A DNA stretch of 64,000 nt. Origin: Myrica gale. Its lineage: Eukaryota; Streptophyta; Magnoliopsida; Fagales; Myricaceae. The stretch covers positions 20,239,001 through 20,303,000 of the forward strand of contig OZ005618.1 in NCBI GenBank assembly GCA_963930655.1. The letters are read 5' to 3'. Shown here piece after piece: positions 1 to 13,448 of the stretch; position 1 is the first letter of the stretch; each line of letters opens with the position of its first letter. A program made the translations under genes and the position numbers. Under the pieces are notes generated by a model that saw nothing but the letters and a program-made list of their open reading frames with translations, did not search any database and was not told where the DNA came from.

Positions 1-75
1 TTGTTTTTGCAAGGCTGGGATTCGAACTCAGGCGCGTAGGAGAAGAGATGCGCAGCTGGACCACTGAAGCGTCTT
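1..75 (-). repeat. tRNA-derived SINE head (partial)
   Basis: Read on the minus strand, this stretch has a pol III A-box-like block (TGGTCCAGCTG) followed about 30 bases later by a B-box-like block (GAGTTCGAATCCC), then a short A-rich tail (GCAAAAACAA) at the window edge. That is the layout of a tRNA-derived SINE. It is not a clean cloverleaf, so a functional tRNA gene is unlikely. The element may continue beyond the window start. Confidence 0.45.
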
Positions 76-1420
76 TGCTTGTTTATTTGATATGGTGAAG
101 TTTTATTTTATTTAAACTCGTTTTGCTCGATTTGGATTTTTTTTTAAAATGAAATGTGTTTTGATCTTCTTCCCCAAATTTTAGAATCTCGATTTTTTTG
201 CTCTAGCCGCTGTTTTCAACCTTCCAATTTCTCTCTCATTAATTTCCTCTCTCTCTCTCTCTTTGATTTCTCGTCTGTTTTAGCACATTTTCATCTGATT
301 TCGTGGTCTGTCAACTCCATTGTGTGAATCTCGAAGCTTCTCAGTAAATCTTGCGATTTACCCTGTTTAATGGGGGCTTTCGAAAAGGCAGCGGTTTGAG
401 ACTTTATTCATTGATTTTCGGCCAAAACTCGCCTATAAAAGGGACCTTCTGCTCAGAGGTTGATCACACCTCTCAAACTTGACTCTCTATCATTTTTGAG
501 ATCTCTATCTCTCTCTATCAATTTAGTCATTGTTAGGATTTTGCAATTTTCTTTGGTTCTTTTGGATGGTTGCGATACGTGGATTCTAGGGCGGTTCAAT
601 TGTTGAAGCAAATCGGGTAAGCGGAACTACTATACTGTTTTTCTTCGAAAATGAAGAACATGTTTTCGTAAAAGATTTTGTGGAAAATATTGTTTTATTT
701 CAAGCTTATGTTATTCTGAAAACAAATGTGGAATTTTAAGAGACATACTGAGATCTATTTATATTACTATTCTAAATTCTTTCTCAAAGATTCTGTGTTC
801 TGCTGAATATTATTTATGTTTCTGATATTGTATATTATATTGTTTTCAAACCCCGAGGCGATGTTCTGTTACTAATTATTGATGACTGATTACTGCTGCT
901 GTTGGTACCAACTTACTGATTACTGAGTGCACCCATTCTTCGGATTGGTCTCTGTGTGGGTTTTCTCCCTAGTGCACACTTAGCGTACGTGGCTAAGTCT
1001 TAATAGGGCAACTCCACTTACTGTTGGCTTAATTTGGTTTGGCCGCCGATTAATTCGTTGCACAACCCTACTACAGGGGTAATGTAGCTTATTGTTGATG
1101 CCAAAGGGGATTTTCTGATAAAGCTATCTATTTTCTGTATTTCAGCTCAAAGTAAAAGAATATATATTTTTATTTTCTGCTTACTGAGTTGTCAAACTCA
1201 CTCCGTTATTATTTTTCTCACTTTCAGAGATTTTTTGAATAGCGTGGCAATGATGATACTTAGATGGCATGCGGGCGGGAGTATAATTGTTTTGGAAATT
1301 GTACAAGTTTATGTTTTTAAAAGCATTAACGTTTTAATGATAGTTTGTTTCGAATAAATGAGATAATTGTTTTTCAAGTTGTTTTATTGAAAATTGCATT
1401 TTTGATTTTAGGGCCTGACA
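60..1420 (+). mobile_element. probable LTR or LTR-derived sequence
   Basis: A strong TATA-type promoter context (CCTATAAAAGGGACC, about 435-449) is followed by a CT-rich leader. Downstream come a motif resembling LTR tails (TGAGTTGTCAAACTCAC, near 1185) and an end reading GGGCCTGACA near 1419. No coding domain, primer-binding site or paired LTR was seen in the window, so this is at best a solo or orphan LTR. The left edge is uncertain. Identification rests on overall look, not on a verified pair of ends. Confidence 0.4.
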
Positions 1421-2529
1421 ACCCCGGGGGGTCTGCGAACAAATGGGGGAGGGGGGACCGGGGGTTTTTGTTTACCATTATGTTTTAACGCCCCATCGAT
1501 TTTTTAAGGTATTTTAATACATGTTATTGGATGGATTCATTAATGTGTTGTCATCCATCCAGTGGCCTGTTAGGACCCACTAGTTAATTTGCTCTTAGAA
1601 TGGAATCTGAGTCCACTTATTTGGGTTGGGTCGACTTCAGTATTAAGCTTTTTATCACCTCAGCAAATTTGGAAGACTGATGGACTCGTTGGGAACCGTA
1701 GTTGCTGACCATTACGATTAATTGGATGCAAAATGTCTTCTCAAAGACTACTGCATGAGACTCTCGCACGAGAAGGCCAAGACATATATATAAGACGTAT
1801 AAACATGACAAACTAATAATTGTTGGATATTTTATAAATGAATGGTAACGGATTCCTCCGGATGATACCGATCCAGATGGACACTTTTTAGGGACACCGG
1901 CGTGGACATTGCTCGCGTCGTCGATGCTCGTGGAGGCCATAATAGCCATCGGTACTGTCCATGCACAACCCTATGTACATGAGAGTTTAACGAACTATTA
2001 TAAGTTTTCAACTTTTCACCATAACTACTACCATTTTTGAGATATTATAACTATAAATTACATATCCATAACACGTTGTACATTCCATCATTTTTTAAAT
2101 AAAAAATAATTATATACTTAAATATAATCTGTAATTTAACATTTTAAGAATATAATTAGCATTTTACATTATAAAAACTTAATTTTTATTTAATTTAATT
2201 AAAAATAGACTAAAAATGTAATGTATTACGAATGGGTAATTAGTAAATATAATTTTTTTAATAATTTAAGATGCGAGTGAAAAATGCGTAATAATTAGTG
2301 AACAAAGGGTGCATATTTCTAAGGACAAAACCCGTAAATGAAATCTTGATCAGGCATTAGATTAGAGGAGAACAGACAGCAGTTGGAGAGAATCTTAATC
2401 GGTCGGACAAGCATAAGGTATAAGCGGTCGCATGCGCATGAACCTCTACAACATTCAAGACTGTTAAGGTGGCACGCGTGGGCTTTTCCTACATTTTAAT
2501 AACCTAGATAACCAAAAAAAAAAGAGAAT
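1421..2529. other. intergenic, no supported gene
   Basis: AT-rich spacer upstream of the Mg2+ transporter gene. A minus-strand reading frame at 1617-1949 (110 codons, beginning MAIMASTSIDDASNV) has an exon-like beginning but matches no family I recognise and runs into hydrophobic, low-complexity sequence. It could be an orphan first exon or chance. A G run (about 1426-1466) borders the LTR-like region. Confidence 0.5.
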
Positions 2530-2834
2530 TTGACAATTTGGTCTTGTTTATACTCCTTTGGTAAACGGGTCATTCACTTTCAAATTTCAAATTTTTAGTC
2601 ATTGAGTTTTCTATGTTTGACGAAATGGTCCTTCCGTCAGTTTGCCGTCTATATGCTTAATGGAGCTTTCTGACACGTCAGCAAATTTATATCATGAAGC
2701 GATCGACCGCTCACTTTTACACATATATTCGGTCGATCGCTTCAAATTCGTTAAGCATATGGACGAAATTTTAAAATTTAAAAGTGAATAACTCATTTAC
2801 CAAAGGAGTATAAACCAAAATACCAAATTTTCAA
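2530..2834. mobile_element. foldback MITE upstream of MRS2-11
   Basis: The two ends are long imperfect inverted copies: a left arm containing TTTATACTCCTTTGGTAAA at about 2547 and the same string inverted near 2796-2815. The centre is a perfect 14-bp inverted repeat (2696-2709 against 2730-2743, GAAGCGATCGACCG), so the whole ~305 bp folds into one hairpin. No clear target-site duplication was found, so the superfamily is open. It ends about 200 bp before the transporter start codon, inside the likely promoter. Confidence 0.7.
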
Positions 2835-3036
2835 AAAAAAAAAAACCCCGAAGGAAAACGTGAGCCACGAATAACTGTAGCCAATTCCTTAACCATAACG
2901 ATATTTATAAGATAATGTAAAATAATAATTTAAATCATATATTAATAGCATACATTTATTTTAAACATTATCCAGAATAAATTATTTTCCCCTACGATCG
3001 TTACAGTTACGATCCCCCAACCTCCATGACCGAGCA

Positions 3037-6000
3037 ATGGCTCTAACTCCGTCGTCCCCCAGTCTCCTCCAGTTCCCGACTCACTCTCCGTCCACAGCCA
3101 CTCAGTACCTCCTCTTATCAGAATACAACGCCAGCTCCCGCGTTTTCCAGTCGCCATGGGCGCCGTCGCTGGATTCGTCTCGCAAGCGCAAGACCTCTGC
3201 CATGTCTCCGATCGTACTCAAGGAGGCCCCTCCATCGAGGCTCAAATGCTTTGCGAAGTCTACACCGGAGGAGGAAGAGTCTAGCCAACGGGAAACCCTA
3301 GGCGCTCATGGTCTCGACGACCAGAGTTCTGTGGCGACCAGGCGACCAATTGGTTCGGAGAGGGTCGCGACGTCACTGAGTGATTCTCTTTCTCTTGGGA
3401 TTCGGGAGCCAGTTTACGAGGTATTGTTCTTCCTAGCCTTCTTCTTGTCGCAGCGGTTCTGTGTACTCTAAAACAATCCCCTTTATTTCGCTAGCAGAAA
3501 AGTTGCGAGTCTTTGAGCTCCAAACCTTGCATACACAAATCAATAATTCATATGCTGTTCCAATGTAGAATGAATTTCTCTTCTCGTGGTTTACAACCTT
3601 TGGTTCCACTTCTGTTCCCAAGAATCGAAAGCCAAGCAAAATTCAGCTCTCTCTAATTAATTAGAGCATGTTAGTTTATAAAAGTATTGTAATACAGAAT
3701 GATTCAATAAAATTTACAAAATTAACGAACAAAATCTCAAATATTCTTACACAAACATCAATATCTTTTACACAATATCTAATAACTTTTCACACAAATT
3801 TCATAAAAAAAATTATAATAAATATTATCTCTATACTTTCTCACCTAACTTAAATATTTTTTAATTAAATAATTACATCAAATTATCTTTCTCTACATTT
3901 TTTACAAATTCCAACAAAAATTAAATATTTTAAAAAAAATTCATCAACTTTTATACAAAAACCTATAAAAGTTCAATCTAGATAAATATTCACAATTCTA
4001 TCAAAATCTTAAAAATCTTAAAACCTGACTATGTATTACTTGCAAAAATATGTATATGACTATGTATTACTTGCAAAAATATGTATACGGTGTGATTCGC
4101 ACATGGGAAAAAATGCATGTATCCACAATGAGAAAAAAGAAAAAGAAAAACACAATCAAACCTTTGAATCGATTTGAAGTTACGACTATTACCTGACTGT
4201 CCACATATGTGAATCCTCCCATTGATTGCATGAAAAGCTGCTGTTCCATAACCTAAGCAGATATACATTTAATTAATGATCTAGAGAATAGTAGTACTTC
4301 TAAACATGCATTAGTAGAATTGATGCGCAGCACCTACCATATATCTCAAAATCACTGACCAAATAATATATTATGTGATACCCAGATCCTGCAATAAGTT
4401 TCAAAAGCAGCTTTTTTCCTAGAAATCATCTTACTGTATGGCAAGCATTAGTACAGGATGATCTGCCTCAACGGTTCACTAAACGTAAAGTAAAGTTCAC
4501 ACTGAACTGCATAGGTGAAATTGCAAAAAGATCACCTGAAAGTAATTAATTGACAGTAAAAAATACCAAATGCCTTCAAGCTACTCAAACAAAGCTAAAT
4601 GCTGGAAACAGCAAAATATGCCTCCAAATTTGAAGTGAGGCCACAGTCCCCTTCAATGATAAATGATTACAGTTTATGAGAATAATGATATCAGTGTCAT
4701 GCACATCATCATGCTGTCATACATTACATGGATAAATGTGCACACAACATATTCCTCCAACTTGAACGAAATACTAAAATGGAACTTATTCAGAATATTA
4801 GGTTCCGAAGGAAAATAGGACACTGAAGGCCACCTGATTGAAGGTCCAACCAAGCAAGCACACCGGTTCCAATCATACATATATGGTTTTCAAAAGAAAT
4901 CTATTAAAAGAATTATTTTGGACTAACCTGATTGAATGAAATGCTAATTAAACCAGTGTCATGGATACGTAGTACTAGGAAGATGATACATCCAGCAGTA
5001 CGTGGTTTGTACTTCCCCACGAACCAAGGAAATCACGATGAGGAGAATCTTCGGTGAAGCAATTTGTTCCATAAACATGGGCGATTGTCCTATTGTGGTT
5101 TAACCAAGATAACATTAAAAGGAAACCCTATTCTAAATACTGTATGTATACATACATAGATATTCAATATATAGGTATAGGAAGCTTGTGTAACCTCTGA
5201 CGCATGCAAAAATCATAAATTAATTTTTGTCGTCTTTTCCTGGATGAAGCACTATATTCTTTTTTTTTATCAATTTCTTGTTTTTTGTATTTCACTTTGA
5301 GGCTGGTCTTCCATATCCACATCCTCAATCTCTGATGCATATGTATGTAGACAATGTTTTTGCTCAACAACTGAGTGCTCTTAATCATTATGGCTTCCTT
5401 TCAAGTGGCCTTTTATGTTTTTCATTATCGTTAGAAGGGTGTTAATGGCCAAAAGATTAAATATTTAGTTTTGCACTTCATCCATCATGCTCTTAGTATG
5501 TAGGAAGCTGTTGAAACCCCTAGGAGAAGCAAGAAACTTGTAGAACAAAAAGGGGTAAAGCATGTGAGAGGCACATGGGTCATTAAGGGTATTTGGGAAT
5601 ATTTAAGTTAGTGGTAGTCTTATAATTTCAATATGGGCTTACTTATCCAAAAAAAAAATCAATATGGGTAAATAAAGGCTTAATGGTCAATTAAGCATTA
5701 TGGTTTCTCTAGGTTAAGTTTAATTAGTAGTAGATCTAGAGAATTTTTATTGATGTTTAGACTTATTGTTGACGGGCCGACGGCTTGTTTTGGCCTTGGG
5801 ATTCTCGAACTTTAAGTTTTCTAAGGTTCATAGCTCTTGGAAGACTTGGGCTAGCTTGGTGCAATTCATTGAATCCAAGTTTGAGGATTTAACCCTTGCA
5901 ATTCATTGAATAGGGTTAGATCTAATCTATCATTTTATCTTTCTTCATATTTTTGAATTATACTTTTGCAATCCATTGAATAGAGTCAATTCAACCATCT

Positions 6001-9000
6001 TTTCTTTGTCTTGATATTTGATTATCGTTCTGTTTCTATTTTCAAACCTCAATCTAGGTAAATCTCATTGATTTGTCCTTATTAAATCCCTAATCGAACC
6101 AAATCCCCAAATCTCATAAACCCTAGATCCCCAAATTTGGGATTTACTATGACACGGATTGGCGGGTTGTTGTTGGATCTGAAGCCGGGTCCTCAACAAA
6201 AGCCTATAATTTTGCAAGAACATAGCATCATTGGCTATAGTTCATTCTCACTTTATTGCATTGATTTAACTCTATAAATAGCTGAACATGTCGTTTTTCG
6301 ATTTCACTTCCAGTTGCATGTCAAAGAAACTTTTATTTTTTCCCTTTGTATTTCTTTTTACGAGATGTTATCGGTAAATAAATTTTGATGTTTTTGTAGT
6401 TTGTCTATCACATAGGTGGTGGAAGTGAAGTCAAATGGGATGGTATCTACCAGGAAAATTAATAGACGCCAATTATTGAAGTTAAGTGGTAAGTGAATTA
6501 TTCCCATAAAGTTTTACCTGTACTTTTTTTTTATCTAATTTGGCATATTTGGATGTAGTAGAGCTCTGGTTTTGAGGTATCTAAATCTCATACCACTGAC
6601 ATCTGTTTTTCTTCTGTGGTATGCATAATCCGTTCTTGATACTGATTAAAGAAACTCCATAACCACATACCTAACATGGATTATGGATTAGTTTCTCTAG
6701 TGTATAGGTTGTATCGTTAGCTGTGCTTCTTTCTATTGCACAATGAGTATGACGCCCTAACATCTAGAGACAAATACAACCGTAACCCGCAACAGTGATA
6801 TTATATGACTTTTCATTACTCGTTTTTCTCTGATGAGAATCGTCCTTTTCAGGTCTTCGCCCACGAGATATCCGAAGTGTAGATCCGTCATTGTTTTTAA
6901 CAAATTCGATGCCGTCTTTGCTGGTGCCCTATCATTTTGTTGCATTTATTTTGTTTCCGTTTATCTGTGGTTTGATCAATTGGATTTGCCTTAGCTTTGT
7001 CTTTTGACTAGAGTGCTTATACCATATAGTGCCTCTGAGTGATCTATTTAGTGGCTTGAACTTAGGAGTCGAATCCAGATTGACTTGTGAATTCATTTGA
7101 GTCTATGAGTTTCTTGTTCTGATAACTCATGTTCCGACAAATCCATAGGCTGACACACTTCTGATTTCTGTATCTGCCACCCCACGTGTCGCAGGTGTGA
7201 AACAAGAACTCTATGAATCCGTCATTGTTTTGATTCTGATAAATAGCAATTGGCTAGGGTTGTATATGTGGTTCCATACATAATTATTCAAGAGAATGAT
7301 ACTTGACAGCACCTATCTTTTGCGAAAAAGAATAAAAGAAAGGAGGAAATCCAAACTAGTAATAAATGAATCAGAGAATGTAATGGAGGAGTAGGTGGCT
7401 GTCCCAGAAGAATTTTTGAGAAAAAAGAGTAGATAAAACAACATTAAACTACCCAGACAGTGCAAATATTTCTTCTCCAAATTAAGACATGAGGTCAAAA
7501 TTTTGGGATGCATCAATGGAAAATTGGTTAAGGGCTTTTTGTGAAGCGCAATGAGCTGCTGAGGAGTAGACCTAAAAGAATCTCAGATATATGGAACCAT
7601 TGGATATCTTTATGCGTGAAAAAAAAAGATGCTCATTTCCTGAGAGTTTTATCACATGAGCATCCTTTTTTTTTTTTTTGCAGATATGCTTGGATTAGTT
7701 GGGCTTTGCCTTTATCTTTTCTATGTCAGTGAAACAAGATCAGAACCATGTATTGTTAGGGCTATAGAAAAAAGTATCCAGACCCTTATTTTTATTGCTC
7801 TTCCTACAATCAAAGTCATGAGTCTTATTGTGGATTTTTTTTCTTGGTTCATTTTTCGGGAGGCAGATGCTCTCACTTTCTGTAATAAATTGCTTTTCTG
7901 GTCCATCTGCTAGGTCCGTGAGCGTGCTATTCTTCTGAATCTGGGCTCATTGCGAGCAATGGCAATGCAAGAGTGCGTCCTTGTTTTTGACCATAATAGG
8001 TAATCTTGGCTTCCTGAGCAGTACAGTTATCCTAAGACTTTATATTTGCTTTGATACAGTTCAGGAACTAACATTCAGACTTGTTGAATATTTTGGGAAA
8101 CTTACAGTAAAGGAGGGAAGGCCTTCCTAGAATCCTTGCTCCCTCGGTTGGACCCCAAAGCCATGAATGGAGGGCCATGCATGCCATTTGAGCTTGAGGT
8201 TAGTTTGTTCCTCCCAGTCTCTGTGTATACATACAAACACAAACACCCCCTCAATTATCAATCAGAAAAACCTGACTGCTCGGTAAAATTTCCCTCGCTG
8301 TTGATTTAGAGTCTCACATTATGAAATTTTCCTAAACCTTCCTCTTATACTTGTACCTAGCAATTCCATTGGTATATGCAGAAGAGAAAGTAAGACAGGA
8401 ATTGTTTGAGAGGGAGAGAGAGCCTAAGGAATCGAAAAAGTTGATTTTCTAAGAAGATGCGGTTGTGAGAGGAAATTTTTTTCTGGTTTTGTTACATGCG
8501 GAATTTCTTTTTCCTTCAAGGAAATCTCTGCCTGAGATCACATTGTATACAAGTGTCATAGCCAGTATGAATGCAGAAATAACAGTTAGATACTCTTAAA
8601 CATTTTGGGTTGCAAGAAGGGTGAGTGCCCTCCTACATCTATAGCTCTTATCTTGTTTGGAAGTTCTTCCCTCTCCTAGGCCAAAGAAGAGCACCTTCTA
8701 CTCTATTAACATGGCTTTGCCAAAAGGTATGGATGATGATAGAGTCTCCATGCCATTCACGTACCTGCTGTACCAACTTGGGATAGAATTATAAAGGGAG
8801 CAATGGATCCGAAGGCAGTAAGGCCTTGATGATCAGGCATGTACATCTAATGTCCATGGAAATAAGTATGACCATCAGACCGTTGGATTATATTCTCATT
8901 TGCATTAGAATATACCATTCAACTTCACTAAAAATTGGAATTATCCATCAGAAATTTCATTTATTAACATATGATTTTCACTAGTATTGACGATTTTTTT

Positions 9001-12000
9001 TTAATATACTTTTAGGCTGTTGAAGCAGCATTGCTTTCACGCGTACAGCGCTTGGAGCAGAGATTAATCAATTTAGAACCTCGTGTGAGTATGGCAACAT
9101 AGTGAGTACAGTTTGATTTGTTTTTATTCTTGTTCTTTGTGTTTTATCCTTTGTTGGGTATGGGTGTGTCTTCATTTGGGTCATCATTGAGGACTTAGGT
9201 TAACAAATTCCTTTTAGAATATTGCGTGGTTTGTTTCTTGTGCAATGTCTCTCCCTCACAATAGTTCTAAAGTATTCGGGAAAGTTCCTTTGAATGCTGA
9301 TGCTTTCTGATTTATTCTAGAATTATAAAAATGTCAATATCAGAGTAAGAAATCTTTGATGACGAACTACTTTGCAGATACAATTATGTTATCTTTGCTC
9401 CTTTAATAGATGACTCTCTCTCTCTCTCTCTCTCAGTGTCTGTTCATCTGAATTTGGATTTGTAATTTGTAATTTACCATTTACTTTAGGTGCAAGGACT
9501 ACTTGAGGTTTTACCGAACCGATTAACTGCTGATGCATTGGAGCAACTCCGTATTAGCAAGCAAACTTTGGTATTAAGAAACTCACCCAAATATGTGTTG
9601 CATGAATTTAGTGGCCTTTGAGAAACAACTGCCTTATTTTATGTACTACCTTTTTTTATTTTTGTGGAAGGTTGAGTTGGGTTCAAGGGCAGGGGCTCTC
9701 AGACAAATGTTGCTTGATCTTCTAGAGGACCCTGAGGAAATACGCCGTATATCTTTTATGGGAAGAAACTGCACGCTTAATAAAAGAACTGATAATGTGG
9801 AATGCTCTGTCCCCTTAGAGAAGCAGATTGCTGAGGGTAAGATATGTTAAAGGTTTCTTTTCTTCTTGATTTTGCTTAATAGAAATGGTTCAGGTGCATA
9901 AATTTTCATTCCATTTGACCTTGCTCAGAAGAGGAGGAAGAAATCGAGATGCTTCTGGAAAATTATCTTCAAAGGTTATTTCGGGTCCATTTCTGGTGCA
10001 CATTAAGCATGTCTGGTCTATGTGTTAGACTTTTGTCTCCAGTTACTATGCTTTTTGTATAGCATTTTGTATTCTTTCACTTCCTCATTTATTATTACTT
10101 CCTACAGAGAGGTGTTAGCTTAGAATCTATGTTTTGCTTTAGAAAGTCATTGCTCACCTTGTCTTAGGAAGTGCATAAGAAAAACAGGACAGCAATATAA
10201 AGCCAGCTCTGAGGCACTCTTTTTTGACACCATATGCAGTGATTTAGCTCTCATTAATTTTCATAGATACTGTAAATTATGGCATTGATCACTTTGGCTA
10301 ATTATAATTTGGGCTAGAGCTACTAACCTTTATGATTACTTCCAAAAGGCATATCTTTCCCACGCTAGATGTAAGATTTGTTTTATCCTTCCAATATATT
10401 TTAATAGTTGTTAGTTTCTAGTGTATTAGTGAATAAAGCTGTTCAATCTTGGCCAAGCCATAGAACTAACTGCAAAATTTTCGCTGAGATTTTTCTGGCT
10501 GTTATTTACACAAGTATTGATTTCCACTTAACCTTCTCTATAAGTAAAGAGTCCAACATATAAGGTCCTGCTTTCTACTCTATGAAAAGGCCAGATTTGA
10601 TCAGGCAAGTAATCATGGTAAATAAAACCTCCAAGAACCTGCTAATAAAATTGTGCTTCTGGATTTTGCCTATTATTTTGACAATCGAGAACGAGCACCA
10701 TTTAGTAACTAGGCTAATTCTGTTACTTGTATTATTATTATTATATTTGCAGATGTGAATCTTGTCATGGTCAGTCTGAAAGGCTTCTTGACTCTGCAAA
10801 AGAAATGGAAGATTCAATTGCTGTGAATTTGAGGTCACAAGAGCTGCTTTTTAGTCTTCCTGATTTTTCGTAGTCACACTATCCACACCAATTTTAATTG
10901 CTTTTTTATCAGTTCTCGGAGGCTTGAGGTTAGCAGAGTGGAATTGCTTCTCCAGGTTGGGGCATTTTGTGTTGCAGTTGGTGCTCTAGTTGCTGGTATG
11001 TCTTTCAACTGCAATGAAAAAATACCACGCTTAATTTAATTCAGATGCTAGTAAAAGAATTGCTTCTATACAGTGATTTCTAGGGTAACTGTGACACAAA
11101 TAGCATTACATTGTGCTCTGTATATAGTGGTTTCGTCATTTGACCACCTGGACTTTTGCCTTGTGTTATGAATTACAATGGGAGGAACCTCTGATGAACT
11201 TCCATCCTCTCAACTTAATTTTCTTTTTAATGAGATTAGAAGACATTCCTTATACAGAATAGCAGGCTGGCAAGTGCAATTGCCATATAATGATAACATG
11301 AGGAGTACTCTTGATTTTGAAATTAGGTATAAGGGAATCTTGATTACGCTAAACATGCTGGTGAAGCTATGAACTATTATTGACTAACATATTGGTTTCC
11401 TTCTAGGATCTTTTCTTCTTTTCCGTGCACCACCCTAGTACACAGAAGTAGACAAGAGAGGAGAGACAAATAATATCAAATATTAACATCCAAAGTTTGG
11501 CAACTTGTGAAATGCCAACATATTTTAGAAAGAAATTTGGTGCAATGTGGTCAAGGAGCAGTTCAATAAAAAGAAGTTTCAGATCCTAGATTCAAACATG
11601 ATTTCCCTCGAACATTCAATCATTTCATTCTCCCATACACCACGTAACCAAGGCTACAGCGATTCCAAATAATGACATTTTTATTTCTCCTAAAATGTCT
11701 CTCTCACAAGCCAGGAATTCCAACAGTTAACCAAACATGGCCCCACATTATCAGAAAGAGTGAGAAGAAAGATGAACAAAGTTCTCTACACATCCTGAAT
11801 ATTTAAACAATGATAATGTCTAGTGAACGCGGGTCTTATTATGATAACAAAACTGGAGCTGGAGTTGTTTATCAACCATTCTGATGTCATCAATGGTGGT
11901 AACCATGAGTCTTTATTGTCCAATACGAGACCAAATAGTGGACTAACTTTCAATTCGTCTTCCTTAGAAATTTAGGTCTAGAAATTTGGAGAAGTCTCAG

Positions 12001-13448
12001 TGCAAAGGAGGATACTACAGGTATTTGTTGAAATTTTTTCAGTCAAAACATCATCAACCTAGCCAAAATTAAAGCCATCATCAACCTAGTCAAAACATTA
12101 TCAACCTAGCTTTAAAATGATTCGTTTCCATCTGCCAGCCAAAGTGTTGAATTTTGAAGTGGGATGGTCAATGCACTGTCATGCTTAAGCCGTTGTCAAG
12201 ACATTGTTTATTGGTTGCAGGTATTTTTGGCATGAATTTGAAGTCCTATCTAGAAGAACATGTGGTATGTTGGTCCTAAAGGCTAAATGTTTATTGTTTT
12301 CAGTTCTGTTTACTGCCTTTTTTCTTGGAATCATTGTTATTTGCAGGGCTGTTCATCACAGCCAATCCCCGCCGGTTAAATTGCCTCCAGTACCGGCAAC
12401 GGTACCACTAGGCGATTATTGCCACAAGCCGGTGTCGAGGGCGGTTCCCGTTTCCGCAAGGAAATAGTGCCCTTAGCAATTGATGGTGAAACCGCCGTTA
12501 CTGGGCGGTGACTGGTTTTTTTTTACAAAAAGATTTATTTTTTATTTGCTTTAATTTTTGGCTTAATTGTACTAACGGTCCATGTGGTTTGGCGTTGACA
12601 AATTGGCTCATGAGGATTAAACTTCAACAAATTGATCCTATCACATATTTGTGGCATTCCAATCCCTCCGTTAATCTTCTGACTATGTAATTTGATGACT
12701 TGATATTTTATAATAATATAAATTTTTAAAAAATATACATAAAAATTAATTGTAAAATATTTAAAATTAAAAATATAATTTTTTTTAATTTATTTTCTAA
12801 TTTTTAAGTAATTTTGTTTTATTTTTATTAAATTTCTCCAATGTTTTATATTTTTAAAAAAATTATATACGTTTTTATATATTTATATTATTTTAAAATA
12901 TCACGTCATCAAACTCTGTTAGTGACCTACCGGAAGATTGATGGAGGGATTGGAATGTCACAAATATGTGACCCAGGGGACCAATTTGTCGAAGTTCAAG
13001 CCTTGGAGTAATTTGTCACGAAATCAAACAATAGGGACCGTTGGACAATTAAGCCTTAATTTTTTTAATAAAAATAGTAGTAAACTACCGACCCCTATTC
13101 TTGAATATTCTGGCCTCTCTCTCTCTCTCAACCTTTCTCTCGCTCTCAGCCAATTCTCTCTCTCTGCGATGGGGAGGTAACTGCCCACTACCACCTAGGT
13201 AACGGCTACCGCAATTGGCAGGGGCAGGGTTGGTGGTAAGAAACCAGCCACCACCCTTGGCGGCCGGGGCAGAAACTGCCCCGGCCAACACCGCTGCCCA
13301 CCCTTTGTCACTTGGGCATCTTACCCTTATCTTTCTGTTTGATTTTATGCAGTTTGCATTTTGGCTAACAACCGCTGGGATAATTATTGGTGCTGTTGCC
13401 GCATTCTTCCTCATGTATTCTTATCTCAAGACAAGGAAGATATTGTGA
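3037..13448 (+). CDS. MRS2-11: MRS2-11/MGT10-type chloroplast magnesium transporter
   Basis: CorA/MRS2-family Mg2+ channel of the plastid envelope clade. Thirteen exons: 3037-3420, 6416-6488, 6853-6923, 7914-7999, 8108-8198, 9016-9084, 9490-9570, 9671-9836, 9929-9974, 10753-10833, 10913-10995, 12221-12264, 13353-13448; 1371 nt, 456 aa plus stop, matching the ~459 aa of the Arabidopsis protein. The first ~60 residues are Ser/Thr-rich and poor in acidic residues, like a plastid transit peptide. A helical region (RVQRLEQRLINLEPRV) follows. Then come a Glu-rich stretch AEEEEEIEMLLENYLQR, TM1 at ~391-413, the family signature GMN at residues 414-416, and TM2 at ~426-450 with a short basic C-terminus. 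Exon 8 uses an AAG acceptor. The start was chosen because it opens the transit peptide and the phases close throughout. Introns 1, 11 and 12 hold transposon debris. Function is inferred from homology. Confidence 0.95.
5509..6198. mobile_element. possible solo LTR in MRS2-11 intron 1
   Basis: The segment begins TGTTGA and ends TCAACA, the inverted TG...CA ends typical of LTRs. It is flanked by GAAGC and AAAGC, a 5-bp target duplication with one mismatch. Inside, a motif GCAATTCATTGAAT occurs three times (near 5859, 5898 and 5967, the last with a substitution). No coding or internal region is present. A solo LTR left after recombination is the simplest reading, but the short imperfect flank match could be chance. 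Confidence 0.45.
12560..13055. mobile_element. Mutator-like MITE in MRS2-11 intron 12
   Basis: The 496-bp element starts GGCTTAATTGT and ends ACAATTAAGCC. The terminal inverted repeats extend about 130 bp imperfectly (for example ACATATTTGTG on the left, CACAAATATGT on the right). Both sides carry the 9-bp direct repeat TTAATTTTT (12551-12559 and 13056-13064), the target duplication size of Mutator-like elements. There is no transposase; it is a non-autonomous copy between exons 12 and 13. Confidence 0.8.

Noticed and set aside
1..75. A tRNA gene on the minus strand
   Set aside because: A- and B-box-like blocks are present, but no clean acceptor or anticodon stem could be paired, and an A-rich tail follows; a SINE fits better.
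1617..1949. A 110-codon minus-strand protein-coding gene
   Set aside because: The beginning looks exon-like, but there is no recognisable domain, no downstream exon found, and the rest is hydrophobic low-complexity sequence.
3037..3471. A stand-alone 144-aa protein
   Set aside because: It is exon 1 of the Mg2+ transporter; the frame after 3420 reads into the intron past a GT donor.
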